From the NCBI GenBank assembly GCA_903911925.1, contig CAIWFH010000146.1, positions 16,807 to 80,806 on the forward strand: 64,000 nt of DNA, written 5' to 3'. Position numbers and translations under genes: made by a program. The notes beneath the pieces are model-generated. The model saw only the letters and a program-made list of their open reading frames with translations, had not been told where the DNA came from and searched no databases. This document shows positions 17,090-26,623 of this stretch, one piece after another; within the stretch, counting starts at the first letter, position 1; the number at the start of each line of letters is the position of its first letter. Origin of the DNA: an uncultured Acidobacteriaceae bacterium. Lineage in GTDB: Bacteria; Acidobacteriota; Terriglobia; Terriglobales; Acidobacteriaceae.

Positions 17090-19150
17090 ATGGCAGCTTT
17101 AGGTAGTCTTTCCCTTCTTATCGCCCTTGCGCTTGCGGTGTATAACTTGCTGGCTGGGGCGGTTGCTTTGCGGATGCTGGCCGTCGGTGGCAGGGCCCCC
17201 ATCTCGCCCGAGCGGCTCGCAGACACGGCCCGGCGCGCGGGAATCGCAGGCTTCGTCGCCGTAACCGCAGCGGCCTTTGCCCTCATCTGGTCGGTCTTCA
17301 CCAACGACTTCTCCATCGCCTACATCACAGAACACTCCAACCGCGCCCTCCCCGGCATGTACAAGTTCTCGGCCATGTGGAGCGGCCAGGAAGGTTCACT
17401 GTTGCTGTGGGCATGGCTGCTGGCCACCTACGGCTTTGTTTTGCGGCTCACCCACAAAACCGACGTCAGACTCTATGCGTACGCCGGCACCATCTTATCG
17501 GCAGTGCAGGTTTTCTTTCTCGCCATCCTCAACTTTGCCGCGCCGCCGTTTGCGCTGATGAAGGGCGAGATTCCCGCGGACGGCAACGGCTTGAACCCGC
17601 TGCTTCAATATCCAGAGATGGTGATTCACCCGCCCATGCTCTACCTGGGCTATGTGGGCTTCTGCGTGCCCTTCTGCTTTGCTCTGGGCGCGCTGATGAT
17701 GCGCTATCCGGGCGAAAAATGGATCAGGATCACCCGCGTCTGGACCATGGTCACCTGGATGTTTCTCACCTGCGGCATCTTCCTGGGCATGCACTGGGCT
17801 TATGCCGTGCTGGGATGGGGCGGCTATTGGGGCTGGGACCCGGTGGAGAACGCCAGTTTCATGCCCTGGCTTACCGGCACTGCCTTTCTGCACTCGGTAA
17901 TGATGCAAGAGAAGAAAGGCATGATGAAGACCTGGAATGTGTGGCTCATCTTCGCCACGTTCCTGCTGACCATGCTGGGCACGCTGCTGACCCGCGCCGG
18001 GCTGGTCAGTTCGGTGCATGCTTTCGCGCAGTCCTCCATCGGCACATGGTTTGTCACCTTCATGCTGATCACGCTGGCGGTATGCATCTTCACTTATGTG
18101 CTGCAACACAGCCACCTGAAAAGCGAACACCGGCTTGAGTCGCTGGTGTGCCGCGAGTCCAGTTTCCTTTTCAACAATCTCGTCCTCCTCGTTGCCTGCT
18201 TTGTCATCCTCTGGGGAACGCTGTTTCCAATCCTCAGTGAATACGTAGTCGGCAACAAGGTGACGGTCGGTGCGCCCTGGTACAACACGGTAGCCATCCC
18301 GATAGGCCTGTTCCTGCTGTTCTTGACCGGTGTGGGACCGCTGCTGCCCTGGCGGGCCACTTCGTTCCGGACCATTCGACGCAACTTTGTTCTGCCAGTC
18401 CTGGTTCTTTGGGCCACGGTCATTGTTTGCCTTGCCGTGGGCGTTTCTCCGTGGAAACACGGCGAATTCAGCGCCGGCAACTTCTACGCGCTGGTGGCCT
18501 TCTCCTTGTCCGCAGCGGTGACGACCGCGATCCTCTCTGAATTCTTCGGCGGAGCGAGGGTTATCTCCAAACAGACGGGCCGCAACCTCCTTTCCGCCAC
18601 TTACCTGCTCACCCGCCGCAACACTCGCCGCTACGGCGGCTACGTGATCCACATCGGCGTGGTGGTCATTGTGATCGGCCTCTCGGGTGCCGCCTTCAAC
18701 CGCAACCAGGAACAGGAAATGGGCCTGCACGACAAACTGGTCCTCGCCCCTTACACGCTGGAGTGCATCGGGTTTACCCAGGATACGAATCCGAATTATG
18801 ACTCTGAGTACGCGGTAATGGATGTATACAAGGGCGGCAATAAAGTTTTCCAGATGACGCCGGAGAAGCGGGTCTACCATGCCAGCGGGCAGCCGCAGAC
18901 CATGGTGGCCATTCACTCCGTTCCCGGCTGGGATTTGTACGTGGTCTACGAAGGAACAAATCCGTCAACCAATCAGCCCATCATCAAGGCGTACCTGAAC
19001 CCGCTGGTGGGATGGATCTGGTTCGGCGTGGCAATCATCGTCTTTGGAACAGCGGTGGCGCTGGTTCCCAGCCTGAACCCGGCAACCGCCTCCCTGCGAG
19101 TGCCCGCACGGACCGCGCCCGCTGAGCCGGCGCTGGGAGGTGGCATTTGA
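17090..19150 (+). CDS. ccmF: Cytochrome c maturation heme lyase subunit CcmF
   Basis: A 686-residue inner-membrane protein of the CcmF/NrfE family, which attaches heme to apocytochrome CXXCH motifs in the periplasm together with CcmH. It has many hydrophobic helices, the tryptophan-rich WWD motif (GWGGYWGWDPVENAS, near residue 245) and conserved histidines (EHSNR, QYPEMVIHPPMLYLGY, LQHSH). Length fits the family (about 650). GGAG sits five bases before the ATG. It overlaps the next gene by four bases. The operon supplies maturation for c-type cytochromes such as the two large ones at 47181-53353. CcmABCDE are not in the window. Confidence 0.95.
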   Translation: MAALGSLSLLIALALAVYNLLAGAVALRMLAVGGRAPISPERLADTARRAGIAGFVAVTAAAFALIWSVFTNDFSIAYITEHSNRALPGMYKFSAMWSGQEGSLLLWAWLLATYGFVLRLTHKTDVRLYAYAGTILSAVQVFFLAILNFAAPPFALMKGEIPADGNGLNPLLQYPEMVIHPPMLYLGYVGFCVPFCFALGALMMRYPGEKWIRITRVWTMVTWMFLTCGIFLGMHWAYAVLGWGGYWGWDPVENASFMPWLTGTAFLHSVMMQEKKGMMKTWNVWLIFATFLLTMLGTLLTRAGLVSSVHAFAQSSIGTWFVTFMLITLAVCIFTYVLQHSHLKSEHRLESLVCRESSFLFNNLVLLVACFVILWGTLFPILSEYVVGNKVTVGAPWYNTVAIPIGLFLLFLTGVGPLLPWRATSFRTIRRNFVLPVLVLWATVIVCLAVGVSPWKHGEFSAGNFYALVAFSLSAAVTTAILSEFFGGARVISKQTGRNLLSATYLLTRRNTRRYGGYVIHIGVVVIVIGLSGAAFNRNQEQEMGLHDKLVLAPYTLECIGFTQDTNPNYDSEYAVMDVYKGGNKVFQMTPEKRVYHASGQPQTMVAIHSVPGWDLYVVYEGTNPSTNQPIIKAYLNPLVGWIWFGVAIIVFGTAVALVPSLNPATASLRVPARTAPAEPALGGGI

Positions 19151-19641
19151 TCGCCCGTACTTCGGCGCCTTCTTCTCTGTGGTTCAAAGCATTGCAGGCG
19201 GCATTTCTTGCAATCGCAGTCTCGTTCTCAATCGGCGCCACCGATGCCGGTTCGCGCTACACCAACCTGAACCACCGTCTGATGTGCACCTGCGGCTGTT
19301 CGGAGTTGCTGGGCGAATGCAACCACGTGGGCTGCCAATCGTCCGGACAGGAACTGGCCGAACTCAGCACCGGCATCTCCAACGGAAAAAGCGACCAGCA
19401 GATCTTTGATTCGTTTGCCGCCAAGTACGGAGCCACCGTGCTGGCCGCGCCCACTACGCACGGTTTTGACCTGGTGGCCTGGATTGCTCCCTTCGCCGTC
19501 TTCCTTGCCGCGCTGCTGGGCACCATCCTGCTGGTAAAGCGCTGGTCCGCAGGAAAGCTTGAAGTAGCGCCCGCCGGCCCGGTCAGCGAGGCCGTGCGCG
19601 AACAGATCCGCCGCGAAACTGACGGCGATGGAGGTTATTGA
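19147..19641 (+). CDS. ccmH: Cytochrome c maturation thiol protein CcmH
   Basis: A 164-residue exported membrane-anchored protein. After an N-terminal signal segment it has the CcmH/CycL region NHRLMCTCGC, a variant of the family's LRCxxC redox motif that reduces apocytochrome thiols, with extra cysteines (GECNHVGC). A single C-terminal helix (IAPFAVFLAALLGTILLV) anchors it. The start is TTG, overlapping the ccmF stop as TTGA. The cysteine-rich variant (five Cys in about 20 residues) is unusual; E. coli CcmH has two. Confidence 0.88.
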   Translation: MIARTSAPSSLWFKALQAAFLAIAVSFSIGATDAGSRYTNLNHRLMCTCGCSELLGECNHVGCQSSGQELAELSTGISNGKSDQQIFDSFAAKYGATVLAAPTTHGFDLVAWIAPFAVFLAALLGTILLVKRWSAGKLEVAPAGPVSEAVREQIRRETDGDGGY

Positions 19642-19644
19642 TCT

Positions 19645-19929
19645 ATGACTGAGACGCAAGGCCTGATAGTCGGCCTCATCCTCATGTTTGCCTTGTTCGT
19701 TTACACGTTCTGGCCTGAGAATGCTTTTGCCAGCCAGCGCGAAAAGTCGCGCCTGGATTACCTGCTTGAACGCAAGGACCAGCTCTACGAGAATCTTCGC
19801 GACCTGAACTTCGAATTCCGCGCCGGCAAATACCCCGACGAGGATTACCAAGTGCAGCGCGCGGTGCTGGAAAACGAAGCCATGATCCTGATGGAAGAGA
19901 TCACAACCTTGCAGCAGATCCGGAATTGA
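19645..19929 (+). CDS. Small CcmI-like membrane protein
   Basis: A 94-residue protein with one N-terminal helix (LIVGLILMFALFVYTFW) and a charged coiled-coil tail (EKSRLDYLLERKDQLYENLRDL in part). This layout resembles the membrane and coiled-coil part of CcmI, which hands apocytochrome to the CcmFH complex, but the TPR domain of full CcmI is missing. It starts three bases after ccmH, with GGAGG ten bases before the ATG. Small proteins of this kind accompany ccmF/ccmH in several non-proteobacterial genomes; assignment is by context. Confidence 0.65.
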   Translation: MTETQGLIVGLILMFALFVYTFWPENAFASQREKSRLDYLLERKDQLYENLRDLNFEFRAGKYPDEDYQVQRAVLENEAMILMEEITTLQQIRN

Positions 19930-20019
19930 ATCAAGCAACCCCTGCCCAATTCGCCGTTTTGAACGGGCACGGCTCTACAACTTGCGAAGAAACTCATCCG
20001 GAGTTGCACGAAGTGTCAG

Positions 20020-20073
20020 GGCACGACTTCAGTCGTGCCGCAAGTGCCCAAATAACATCGCGGGCTTTAGCCC
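20020..20073. repeat. Pair of REP-like intergenic palindromes
   Basis: Two hairpins lie 22 bp apart between the ccm operon and the next gene: GGCACGAC-ttca-GTCGTGCC (20020-20039) and GGGCT-tt-AGCCC (20062-20073). This combination looks like the dispersed palindromic elements of acidobacterial intergenic DNA. It is seen only once in the window. It could also terminate the ccm transcript. Confidence 0.55.
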
Positions 20074-20220
20074 CTGCGGAAAAGTCGCGCGCGATTCGAA
20101 CTTCACTAACGCCCCAGGGCTCACTACGCAAGGCTGCACGGTCTCGTAACTGAAGAACGCGAAGACCGGAGCTTTTGCTCTCAATCAACCCATGCAGTAC
20201 CCACAAAATAGGATGCTTTG

Positions 20221-21564
20221 ATGATGATGAAGTGGCCGACGTATCTTCTTCGCTCTGCTTTTTTGAGCCTGTTCGTTTCCGGCATGGTGGCTCACTCCGC
20301 GACCATCACCGGAACAGTCACCAACAAGACCAACAACAAGCCATCGGTGGGCGATAAGGTGGTTCTGGTAGACGTGCAGGCCGGCATGGCCGACGCCGCC
20401 ACCACCACAACCGACGCCAAAGGACACTATTCGCTTCAGTCGCCCGGTGGAGGCGCCTATCTGGTCCGGGTCAATCACCAGGGCGGCACCTATTTCATCG
20501 GCGCGCCGCAGGGAGGCGGATCGGGCGATGTCTCGGTCTACGATGTTGCCGCAAAACTGGACAACGTGGGGATCGATGCGGACATGATTCTCTCAGAGGG
20601 CGCCGGGGGCACGCTGCGGGTGCAGGAGCGCTACCTGGTGCGCAACCGGAGCCTGCCGCCCAGGGCGCTGTTCAGCAGCAACACGTTTGAGTTTGTGCTT
20701 CCGCCGGATGCGATTCTCGATGGCGCGTCGGCAACGCGGCCCGGTGGAATGGCCACCAACACGCGGCCGGTTCCGCTGTCGGCCAAGGGACATTACACCA
20801 TCAACATTCCCATTCAGCCCGACCAGGGCGAGAAGGAAACGCTCTTTGAGCTGCAATACCACGTGTCGTACAGCGGGAAATACACCTTCAATCCGCAGCC
20901 GCAGATGCCCACCGACAATTTGGTCGTTTATCTGCCCAAGGGCATGACCTTCTCCGCCGGCAAGGGGCCATCCTTTAGCCCCGCGCAGGAGGACCCCAGA
21001 GTGCAGACATTTGTGGCCAAGGGCCTGCAGCCTGGCCAGGCAGTGTCGTTTGCCATTGGAGGCGAAGGCCAGATGCCGCGCGAGGCGCAGGGAGCCGGTC
21101 AGCAGCCGGGCGCAGGGATGGGCGGAGATGGCGGCACCGGCGATACTGCCAAGGGCCCGGGCGGTGGCCTCGGCGCCCCCATCGACACCCCCGATCCGCT
21201 CAGCAAGTACAAGTGGTGGATACTGGCGGCCCTGGCGCTCCTGCTTGCGGCAGCCTCAGCCTTCCTGTTGCGCCGGCAAAGCGCGTTAACCGCGGGTGCG
21301 CCGTTGCATGGGGTCGATACACCGGCCTACGAGCCCAGAACGATTCCTCCCCCAGATCGCGGAACAACGCCTGTCGCCAATTACTCTGCGCCGCCGGTCT
21401 ATTCCGCCCAGCCCGTCGGCAACCAAACGTTGATGAACATTCTCAGGGATGAATTGTTCGCGATTGAAAGCGAGAAGATCAACGGCACCATCTCCCCGGC
21501 TGAGTACGCCGAAGTAAAAACGGGCCTGGAGGCGGTTCTGAAGAGGGCGCTGAAAAAGAAATAG
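20221..21564 (+). CDS. Exported carboxypeptidase-regulatory-like domain protein with membrane anchor
   Basis: About 447 residues from the ATG at 20221, preferred over a TTG three bases upstream because AGGA lies seven bases before it. After a signal peptide ending near AHSA it has an Ig-like carboxypeptidase regulatory-like domain (TGTVTNKTNNKP to YLVRVNHQGGTY), a beta-rich region of about 200 residues, a Gly-rich spacer, one transmembrane helix (WWILAALALLLAAASAFLL) and a cytoplasmic tail with a conserved-looking end (LRDELFAIESEKINGTIS in part). The tail motif (EYAEVKTGLEAVLKRAL) is common in exported acidobacterial proteins of unknown role. No enzyme motif is seen. It follows the ccm genes by 291 bp. 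Confidence 0.75.
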   Translation: MMMKWPTYLLRSAFLSLFVSGMVAHSATITGTVTNKTNNKPSVGDKVVLVDVQAGMADAATTTTDAKGHYSLQSPGGGAYLVRVNHQGGTYFIGAPQGGGSGDVSVYDVAAKLDNVGIDADMILSEGAGGTLRVQERYLVRNRSLPPRALFSSNTFEFVLPPDAILDGASATRPGGMATNTRPVPLSAKGHYTINIPIQPDQGEKETLFELQYHVSYSGKYTFNPQPQMPTDNLVVYLPKGMTFSAGKGPSFSPAQEDPRVQTFVAKGLQPGQAVSFAIGGEGQMPREAQGAGQQPGAGMGGDGGTGDTAKGPGGGLGAPIDTPDPLSKYKWWILAALALLLAAASAFLLRRQSALTAGAPLHGVDTPAYEPRTIPPPDRGTTPVANYSAPPVYSAQPVGNQTLMNILRDELFAIESEKINGTISPAEYAEVKTGLEAVLKRALKKK

Positions 21565-21566
21565 CA

Positions 21567-21586
21567 AATCGCTTTGCAGTGCGATT
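21567..21586. terminator. Weak hairpin between convergent genes
   Basis: AATCGC and GCGATT (21567-21572, 21581-21586) can pair around an 8-base loop, between two convergent genes 36 bp apart. No T-run follows, so termination here is only possible. Confidence 0.25.
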
Positions 21587-21600
21587 CCGTCCAGTCTGTC

Positions 21601-23919
21601 TCAATAGAGAAGCAGGCTGGGCGGAATTATCTTCTGAAGCAAATCCAGGCCGAATGACCGTTCTGCCGCTGGGTGCGGTTTGCAGTGCAGCCTTGACTGC
21701 GCGGGCGCGGCGTAGGATCGGGTAACATGCAGCCGGTCCATCACAACGTACCGGGTGCGCAGGCCGCCGATGCTTTGCGGCAGCTGGGCAGGCAAGTTTC
21801 TGCGATCCACGAAAATCACAAGAGCAGCATCGCGCGGGTTGTCCAGGCTCTGACCCACGCCAATGCCAAAGAAGCCGGGATTCTGTTTCATCAGCGTCGA
21901 TGCGTTTTGCTGCTTCACGACAGCCGCTGCATTGAAGACGCCGGCAGACAGAGTTTGCAGGGCAGCTGTGTTGGCCAGGGGCGCGGCCCCGAGTGCCACA
22001 GCCTGGCTGCTCGTGGCAACAACCACAGTGCGCACGCCGCCCACGGTCGCCAGAACATTTGCGGTCTCATTCTCGTCCACGTAAACAATCACCGCTGCCT
22101 CGCCTGGATGATCGCTGCTCTTGCCCGCAGCCACGCCTAAAATACCGGGCGAGGCTTTTAGCAGCGCGCGAGCCGGTTCAACCGCCTGCTGGGCGCGCAC
22201 AATCTCCGCATCGGCAAGCGAGCGGCCCTGCGCGGCCGCTACCGTGCCGTCGCCATAATTCAGGCAGCTCACTTGGTGATCTTGCGTTCCTACAAATGTA
22301 TAAGTAACGCCGCTGCCAACCTGCGAATCCAATTCGTTCAGCACTTCGGTTGCCGGGCTTGCAATCGCTTGGCTCACTCCCGCGGTGTCGATTCCGCCGG
22401 CGAAGTAAAGCCCCACCGGTTCGGCATTGCCGCTGTCCAACAGCAGCGCGCCCGAGTCGCCTGCATCGCTGAAACCATCGCCGCTGATTGCAATTTGATT
22501 TGTAAAAGTCTTGCTCAGATACGGTACAGTCTCAGCGCAATCCTGGTAGTAGTCCACATTCACGTCAAAATCCAGCGCTGAGATGCTGGCGCAGGTCTCG
22601 CCCGTCGTTCGTCCGCTCTTGGCTACCTTGAGTTGCAACGCCGCGGATTCGCCCCGGCCGCCGGTGGAAGAGATGCCGGGCGGCGCGGCGGCAAGCGTGC
22701 CGTCAGGCTGCCGGGCACCCATCTCCAGAATGCTACCCGACTGATCCACCGCGTCCGATGCGACCTGCGCGATTGCCGCATCAACGTTGGTCGAGCTTGA
22801 TTTCAGCGCCGGCCAGCCGCTCAATGTGGCCACGGGCGCCGGTCCCGAGCCTTCCTGGCTAGGTTTGCAGTTGTTGTCGATCAGACCCGGCTGAATAATC
22901 GCATCGCCCACGCCTGCATGATCGCTGCGGGCCAGCACGTGATTGTTGCTGAGCAGGTATTTCTTGTTGTCGGAGCCTTTCAGCAGCGACCCAAGCGTTC
23001 CGCTGCAACAGTCCACAATCTGATTCCTCGCCAGATCGTAGTCATTGTTGTTGCCGCCTGAACTGCCCAGTTGCACTGAACCGGCTTGTTGCGCCTGGTG
23101 CGTCGCCGGATTGCTCGAGACGCCCGCGGTATTCAAAAGAATCCGCATGGATGTTTTTGAAGATGTGCTGCCCGCTCTTGCAACAACATAAGTCGCGCTG
23201 GTGGCCGAAATCACAGCGGGGGCTGCATAGTTCACCGTGCAAGCGGTGAAGGCCTGGCTGTTGCGCCTGCAACTGGTTTCGCCCAGCGTTCCAAGACCCG
23301 CGCCCGTTCCAGCAGGTGAACCAGCCACCTCGAAACGAATGTTCGTATCGCCGCCGGCTTCAGACACGAATCCCGTAATGCTCACGCTTCCGTTCGCACC
23401 AAGCGCCACATTCTCAGGCGTCAAGGGCTGAAGAAATCCAGGTGTGACCTTGAGGATTGAAGTGGCGCGAATGCTGGAGTCGGAGTCCAACGTTGCGGTA
23501 ACTTCAACCTGCACGCTGTCTTCGGTGAGGAAACTGGGCGGTGTATATTGGCCGGTTTCTGAAATGGCTCCGGGGCCGCTGGTGGCGTCGCCGCCGGCCA
23601 CCGACCAGTTCACCGGGGCCGCGCCTCCACCCGAGAGCGTCGCACTGAACTGCTCCACAGCACTGCCTTTTGCATCGACGGAATTGCAGCCAGTGCAGTT
23701 GGTGTCGATCACGGCATCCATTGCGCGTAAATCGCCCGAAGCAGATCCGAGCGTGACTGAAAATGTGGAGTTGGAGGAACTGCCGACGCCGATCCTATGC
23801 CCGCAGCCGGAGAGGACTCCAAAAGCCGGGACCAGCAAAATTGCGCAAACGCGAAGCAGCACATTGCGCTGGTGCTCAGTTCGAGCGCGGGGGAGATATC
23901 TTTCAGTCCCGATTTGCAT
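21601..23919 (-). CDS. Chymotrypsin-like serine protease lipoprotein
   Basis: About 772 residues; a TTG at 23931 is an alternative start. A signal peptide ends in LSGCG, so lipidation is likely. An Ig-like beta region follows, then a trypsin-like fold whose triad can be placed: His in NNHVLA (near residue 330), Asp in NVDAAIAQ (near 385) and Ser in GDSGALLL (near 490). After it, two similar segments of about 60 residues (NPGFFGIGVGQSLDNPRDAALVIFVD and SPGILGVAAGKSSDHPGEAAVIVYVD, aligned as xPGixGvaxGxSxDxPxxAAvivxVD) repeat, an arrangement seen in secreted acidobacterial proteases. Substrate unknown. Convergent with the preceding gene. Confidence 0.8.
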   Translation of the reverse strand: MQIGTERYLPRARTEHQRNVLLRVCAILLVPAFGVLSGCGHRIGVGSSSNSTFSVTLGSASGDLRAMDAVIDTNCTGCNSVDAKGSAVEQFSATLSGGGAAPVNWSVAGGDATSGPGAISETGQYTPPSFLTEDSVQVEVTATLDSDSSIRATSILKVTPGFLQPLTPENVALGANGSVSITGFVSEAGGDTNIRFEVAGSPAGTGAGLGTLGETSCRRNSQAFTACTVNYAAPAVISATSATYVVARAGSTSSKTSMRILLNTAGVSSNPATHQAQQAGSVQLGSSGGNNNDYDLARNQIVDCCSGTLGSLLKGSDNKKYLLSNNHVLARSDHAGVGDAIIQPGLIDNNCKPSQEGSGPAPVATLSGWPALKSSSTNVDAAIAQVASDAVDQSGSILEMGARQPDGTLAAAPPGISSTGGRGESAALQLKVAKSGRTTGETCASISALDFDVNVDYYQDCAETVPYLSKTFTNQIAISGDGFSDAGDSGALLLDSGNAEPVGLYFAGGIDTAGVSQAIASPATEVLNELDSQVGSGVTYTFVGTQDHQVSCLNYGDGTVAAAQGRSLADAEIVRAQQAVEPARALLKASPGILGVAAGKSSDHPGEAAVIVYVDENETANVLATVGGVRTVVVATSSQAVALGAAPLANTAALQTLSAGVFNAAAVVKQQNASTLMKQNPGFFGIGVGQSLDNPRDAALVIFVDRRNLPAQLPQSIGGLRTRYVVMDRLHVTRSYAAPAQSRLHCKPHPAAERSFGLDLLQKIIPPSLLLY

Positions 23920-24349
23920 GGCTTGCAGCAAGTCTTTTCCGTGCTTTCAACTCTGGGTTGTGAACCGAATGGCCGAAGTCTCCGGGAAGCCCGTGGACTG
24001 GTCGCGTCAGGCCTTTTGCGGACCATTTTGCCTGGGGAAAGGCAGCTTTTGCAGGGGGGATACAGGCCAGCCCTGTTTTGAGTCTGGCCTGCAAAAAATC
24101 CCCTCGCAGTTCCAGATGCTTGCACAAGCTCGGGTTGAAAGTATTTGCATTCGAGCAAAGAGGGCGCTTCTATTTTTTGTGGCGCTAAATCGCACGTCAG
24201 GCGACACTTGGAGCGGCGAGAGCCGGGCAGAGCTTTTCATCATCGCCTGCGATTTATACGGCGCGGATTGACCTTCCGCAATGACTAAGCAAAATACTGA
24301 ACGTAGATTCTCTCAATAAGGGTTTACGCGCCATTGCGTACGAGGCGAC

Positions 24350-26623
24350 ATGATACGACTACGACTCTTGCTCTGTGTGATTCTCGCTGGGACCATTGTG
24401 GCCCCGCTGTGTGCCGAAAGTCCCGAGTCCGCATTCAAGGCCGGTGAACGAGCGGAAAGACAGAACGATCTCGATTCCGCGTTCCAGGCATACAAGAGAG
24501 CGTATCTGGCCAAGCCAAACGATCCAAAGTACACAGCGGCTTACCTCAAAACGCGCCTATTCGCCGCGACGACGCACATCCGGACCGGCCAGTCGCTGGA
24601 CGATGAGGGCAAGTTGCAGGAAGCAATGGCGGAATTCCGTCTTGCCGCGCAGATCGACCCCACCAATTTCGAGGCTCTGGGGCAGGTTCGGCGCGTTGCA
24701 GATCAGATTCAAAAGCAAATCAGGGAGAAGGAGATTGCGGCCCTGCCAAAACCGACGCCCTCCGCGTTGGAAGCCGACGCCAAAAGCGCGGCCGGCCCGG
24801 TTGCGCTGGACCTGAAGTCCGATGTACCCGTCTCGATTCACATGACGGCGAACGCCGACGTGATTTACAAGTCCATCGCCAAACTCGCCGGGTTCAATGT
24901 CCTGTTCGATCCGGACTACAAGCCGCAAAAAGTTACCTTTGAATTGAAGGATGTCAGCCTGCGCGATGCCCTCAGCATGATCGCCATGCAGTCCAAAACA
25001 TTCTGGCGCCCGCTTTCTTCCAACACCATCATGGTCTCTTCCGACAGCGGCGCGAGGCGCAAGGACCTGGAACAGAGCGTCATGAAGACGTTCTACCTGA
25101 AGAACGCGGCCACCCCTGCCGACTTGCAGCAAGCTGCGGGAACTCTCAAGGGCATTCTCGATATCAGCCATATCCAGGTCACTCCTGAACTGCGCTCGCT
25201 CACTTTGCGCGGCACTCCTGACCAGATGGTGATGGCGCAAAAACTGCTGGGCGACATCGACAAGCCGAAGTCCGAAGTGATGATCGACGTCGTGGTCATG
25301 GAAGTGAGCCGCGGCAGGCTGCAGACTCTCGGCACGGTTCCTCCCACTACTGTCAGCGTTGCGCTGGCGCCGGGCGGGGCGACTGCCGGGGGAACATCGG
25401 GTTCGTCAGGTTCCGGACTCAATTTGAATTCGTTCGCTGGCATTACAGCCGGCGACATCTCCGTTTCCGTCCCTGGGGCCAGTTTCACGGCACTCGCGTC
25501 CGACAGCAACTCAAAGGTCCTGCAACGGCCTCAGATTCGCGCCATGGATAGCGAGAAGGCCTCGCTCAAGATCGGCGATCGCATTCCGATTGCCACCGGG
25601 TCGTATCAGAGCGGCATCACTTCAGGCGTCAACACGCAGTTTCAGTACATTGACGTCGGCGTAAACATCGACATTACGCCTTACGTCCATGGAAACAACG
25701 AAGTCACCCTCAAGATGTCTCTTGAAGTCTCGTCCGTTACAGGCGAACAGACCGTTGACGGCGTCACCGAACCGACCATCGGACAGCGGCGCATCGAGCA
25801 TGAGGCGCGGCTGGCCGACGGCGAGGTCAACCTGATCGGCGGAATCCTCGAAGATACTGAGAGCAAGTCGTTGAGCGGTTATCCGTTGCTGATGAAGATC
25901 CCCATCTTGAAGTATCTGTTCGGCCAGGAAGCCAGGAACCGCGCACAGTCCGAGATTGTCTTCGCGATCATCCCTCACATTCTTCGCTCGACTGAGGTAA
26001 CCGACGAAAACCTGAAAATGGTCGATCTCGGCTCGGCAAGTTCAATCACCTACCGCAAAGCAGAGTTGAAGGCCGAACCAGCGCCGACGGCGCCAAACGC
26101 CCCTGCGCAACCCTCCGCAGAGAAGCCCGGCGTCACGCCTGCTGCCCCGGTCACCAAATCATCTGTCAAGTCGGTAACCACGCCACAGGCGTTTTCGCCG
26201 GCAATCAAATCCCTGGGGAGTTCCCCGTTCTTGTCGACGGCCACCGCGGCCCTCAATTCCGCTGTTGCCGCAGCGTGTTTGCCATGGCCGGCTCCCAGCG
26301 CCAGTTCTCATCCCACTCCGCCAATAACGCCGCGCCCGCCGATCATCGCAGCTGCCCAACCGGCGATGGCCTCCGGCAGTTCAGGAGTGGAGCAGGTGAT
26401 GGCACCGCCGCAGATTAATGACTCGGTTCAGTCGCTGACGGGTTCCCCCTTCCTTTCGCCCGCCGCAGCCCCGCTCAAATCTCTTGGGGCCGCCGCCGTG
26501 CAGCCAACATCCGGAACCAGGTCGCAGGTCAAGCAGGCATTGACGATGCCCCCCGTTTCCGTCGCCGTCTACGAGTCCCCGACCAAGCCTGCGTTTGAGG
26601 CACTTGCAAATCCCGGCAACTGA
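24350..26623 (+). CDS. Secretin (GspD/PilQ family)
   Basis: A 757-residue outer-membrane secretin, the ring channel of type II secretion or type IV pili. A signal peptide (about 1-22) is followed by a TPR-like region (30-140), an STN/N0-type domain (near 160-225, ANADVIYKSIAKLAGFNVLF in part), an N1-like segment and the secretin core (about 385-560: VLQRPQIRAMDSEKASLKIGDRIP in part, YIDVGVNIDITP, VNLIGGILED, IPILKYLFG). The last 190 residues are Pro/Ala/Ser-rich and probably disordered, longer than usual. GAGG lies four bases before the ATG. No other secretion genes are adjacent, so the system it serves is not shown. It may pair with the STN-type protein at 27184. Confidence 0.9.
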   Translation: MIRLRLLLCVILAGTIVAPLCAESPESAFKAGERAERQNDLDSAFQAYKRAYLAKPNDPKYTAAYLKTRLFAATTHIRTGQSLDDEGKLQEAMAEFRLAAQIDPTNFEALGQVRRVADQIQKQIREKEIAALPKPTPSALEADAKSAAGPVALDLKSDVPVSIHMTANADVIYKSIAKLAGFNVLFDPDYKPQKVTFELKDVSLRDALSMIAMQSKTFWRPLSSNTIMVSSDSGARRKDLEQSVMKTFYLKNAATPADLQQAAGTLKGILDISHIQVTPELRSLTLRGTPDQMVMAQKLLGDIDKPKSEVMIDVVVMEVSRGRLQTLGTVPPTTVSVALAPGGATAGGTSGSSGSGLNLNSFAGITAGDISVSVPGASFTALASDSNSKVLQRPQIRAMDSEKASLKIGDRIPIATGSYQSGITSGVNTQFQYIDVGVNIDITPYVHGNNEVTLKMSLEVSSVTGEQTVDGVTEPTIGQRRIEHEARLADGEVNLIGGILEDTESKSLSGYPLLMKIPILKYLFGQEARNRAQSEIVFAIIPHILRSTEVTDENLKMVDLGSASSITYRKAELKAEPAPTAPNAPAQPSAEKPGVTPAAPVTKSSVKSVTTPQAFSPAIKSLGSSPFLSTATAALNSAVAAACLPWPAPSASSHPTPPITPRPPIIAAAQPAMASGSSGVEQVMAPPQINDSVQSLTGSPFLSPAAAPLKSLGAAAVQPTSGTRSQVKQALTMPPVSVAVYESPTKPAFEALANPGN

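Noticed and set aside
17495..18916. 473-residue open frame antisense to ccmF
   Set aside because: It mirrors a well-supported CcmF frame; its composition (Gln/His/Arg-rich, no domain) is that of a shadow in GC-rich DNA.
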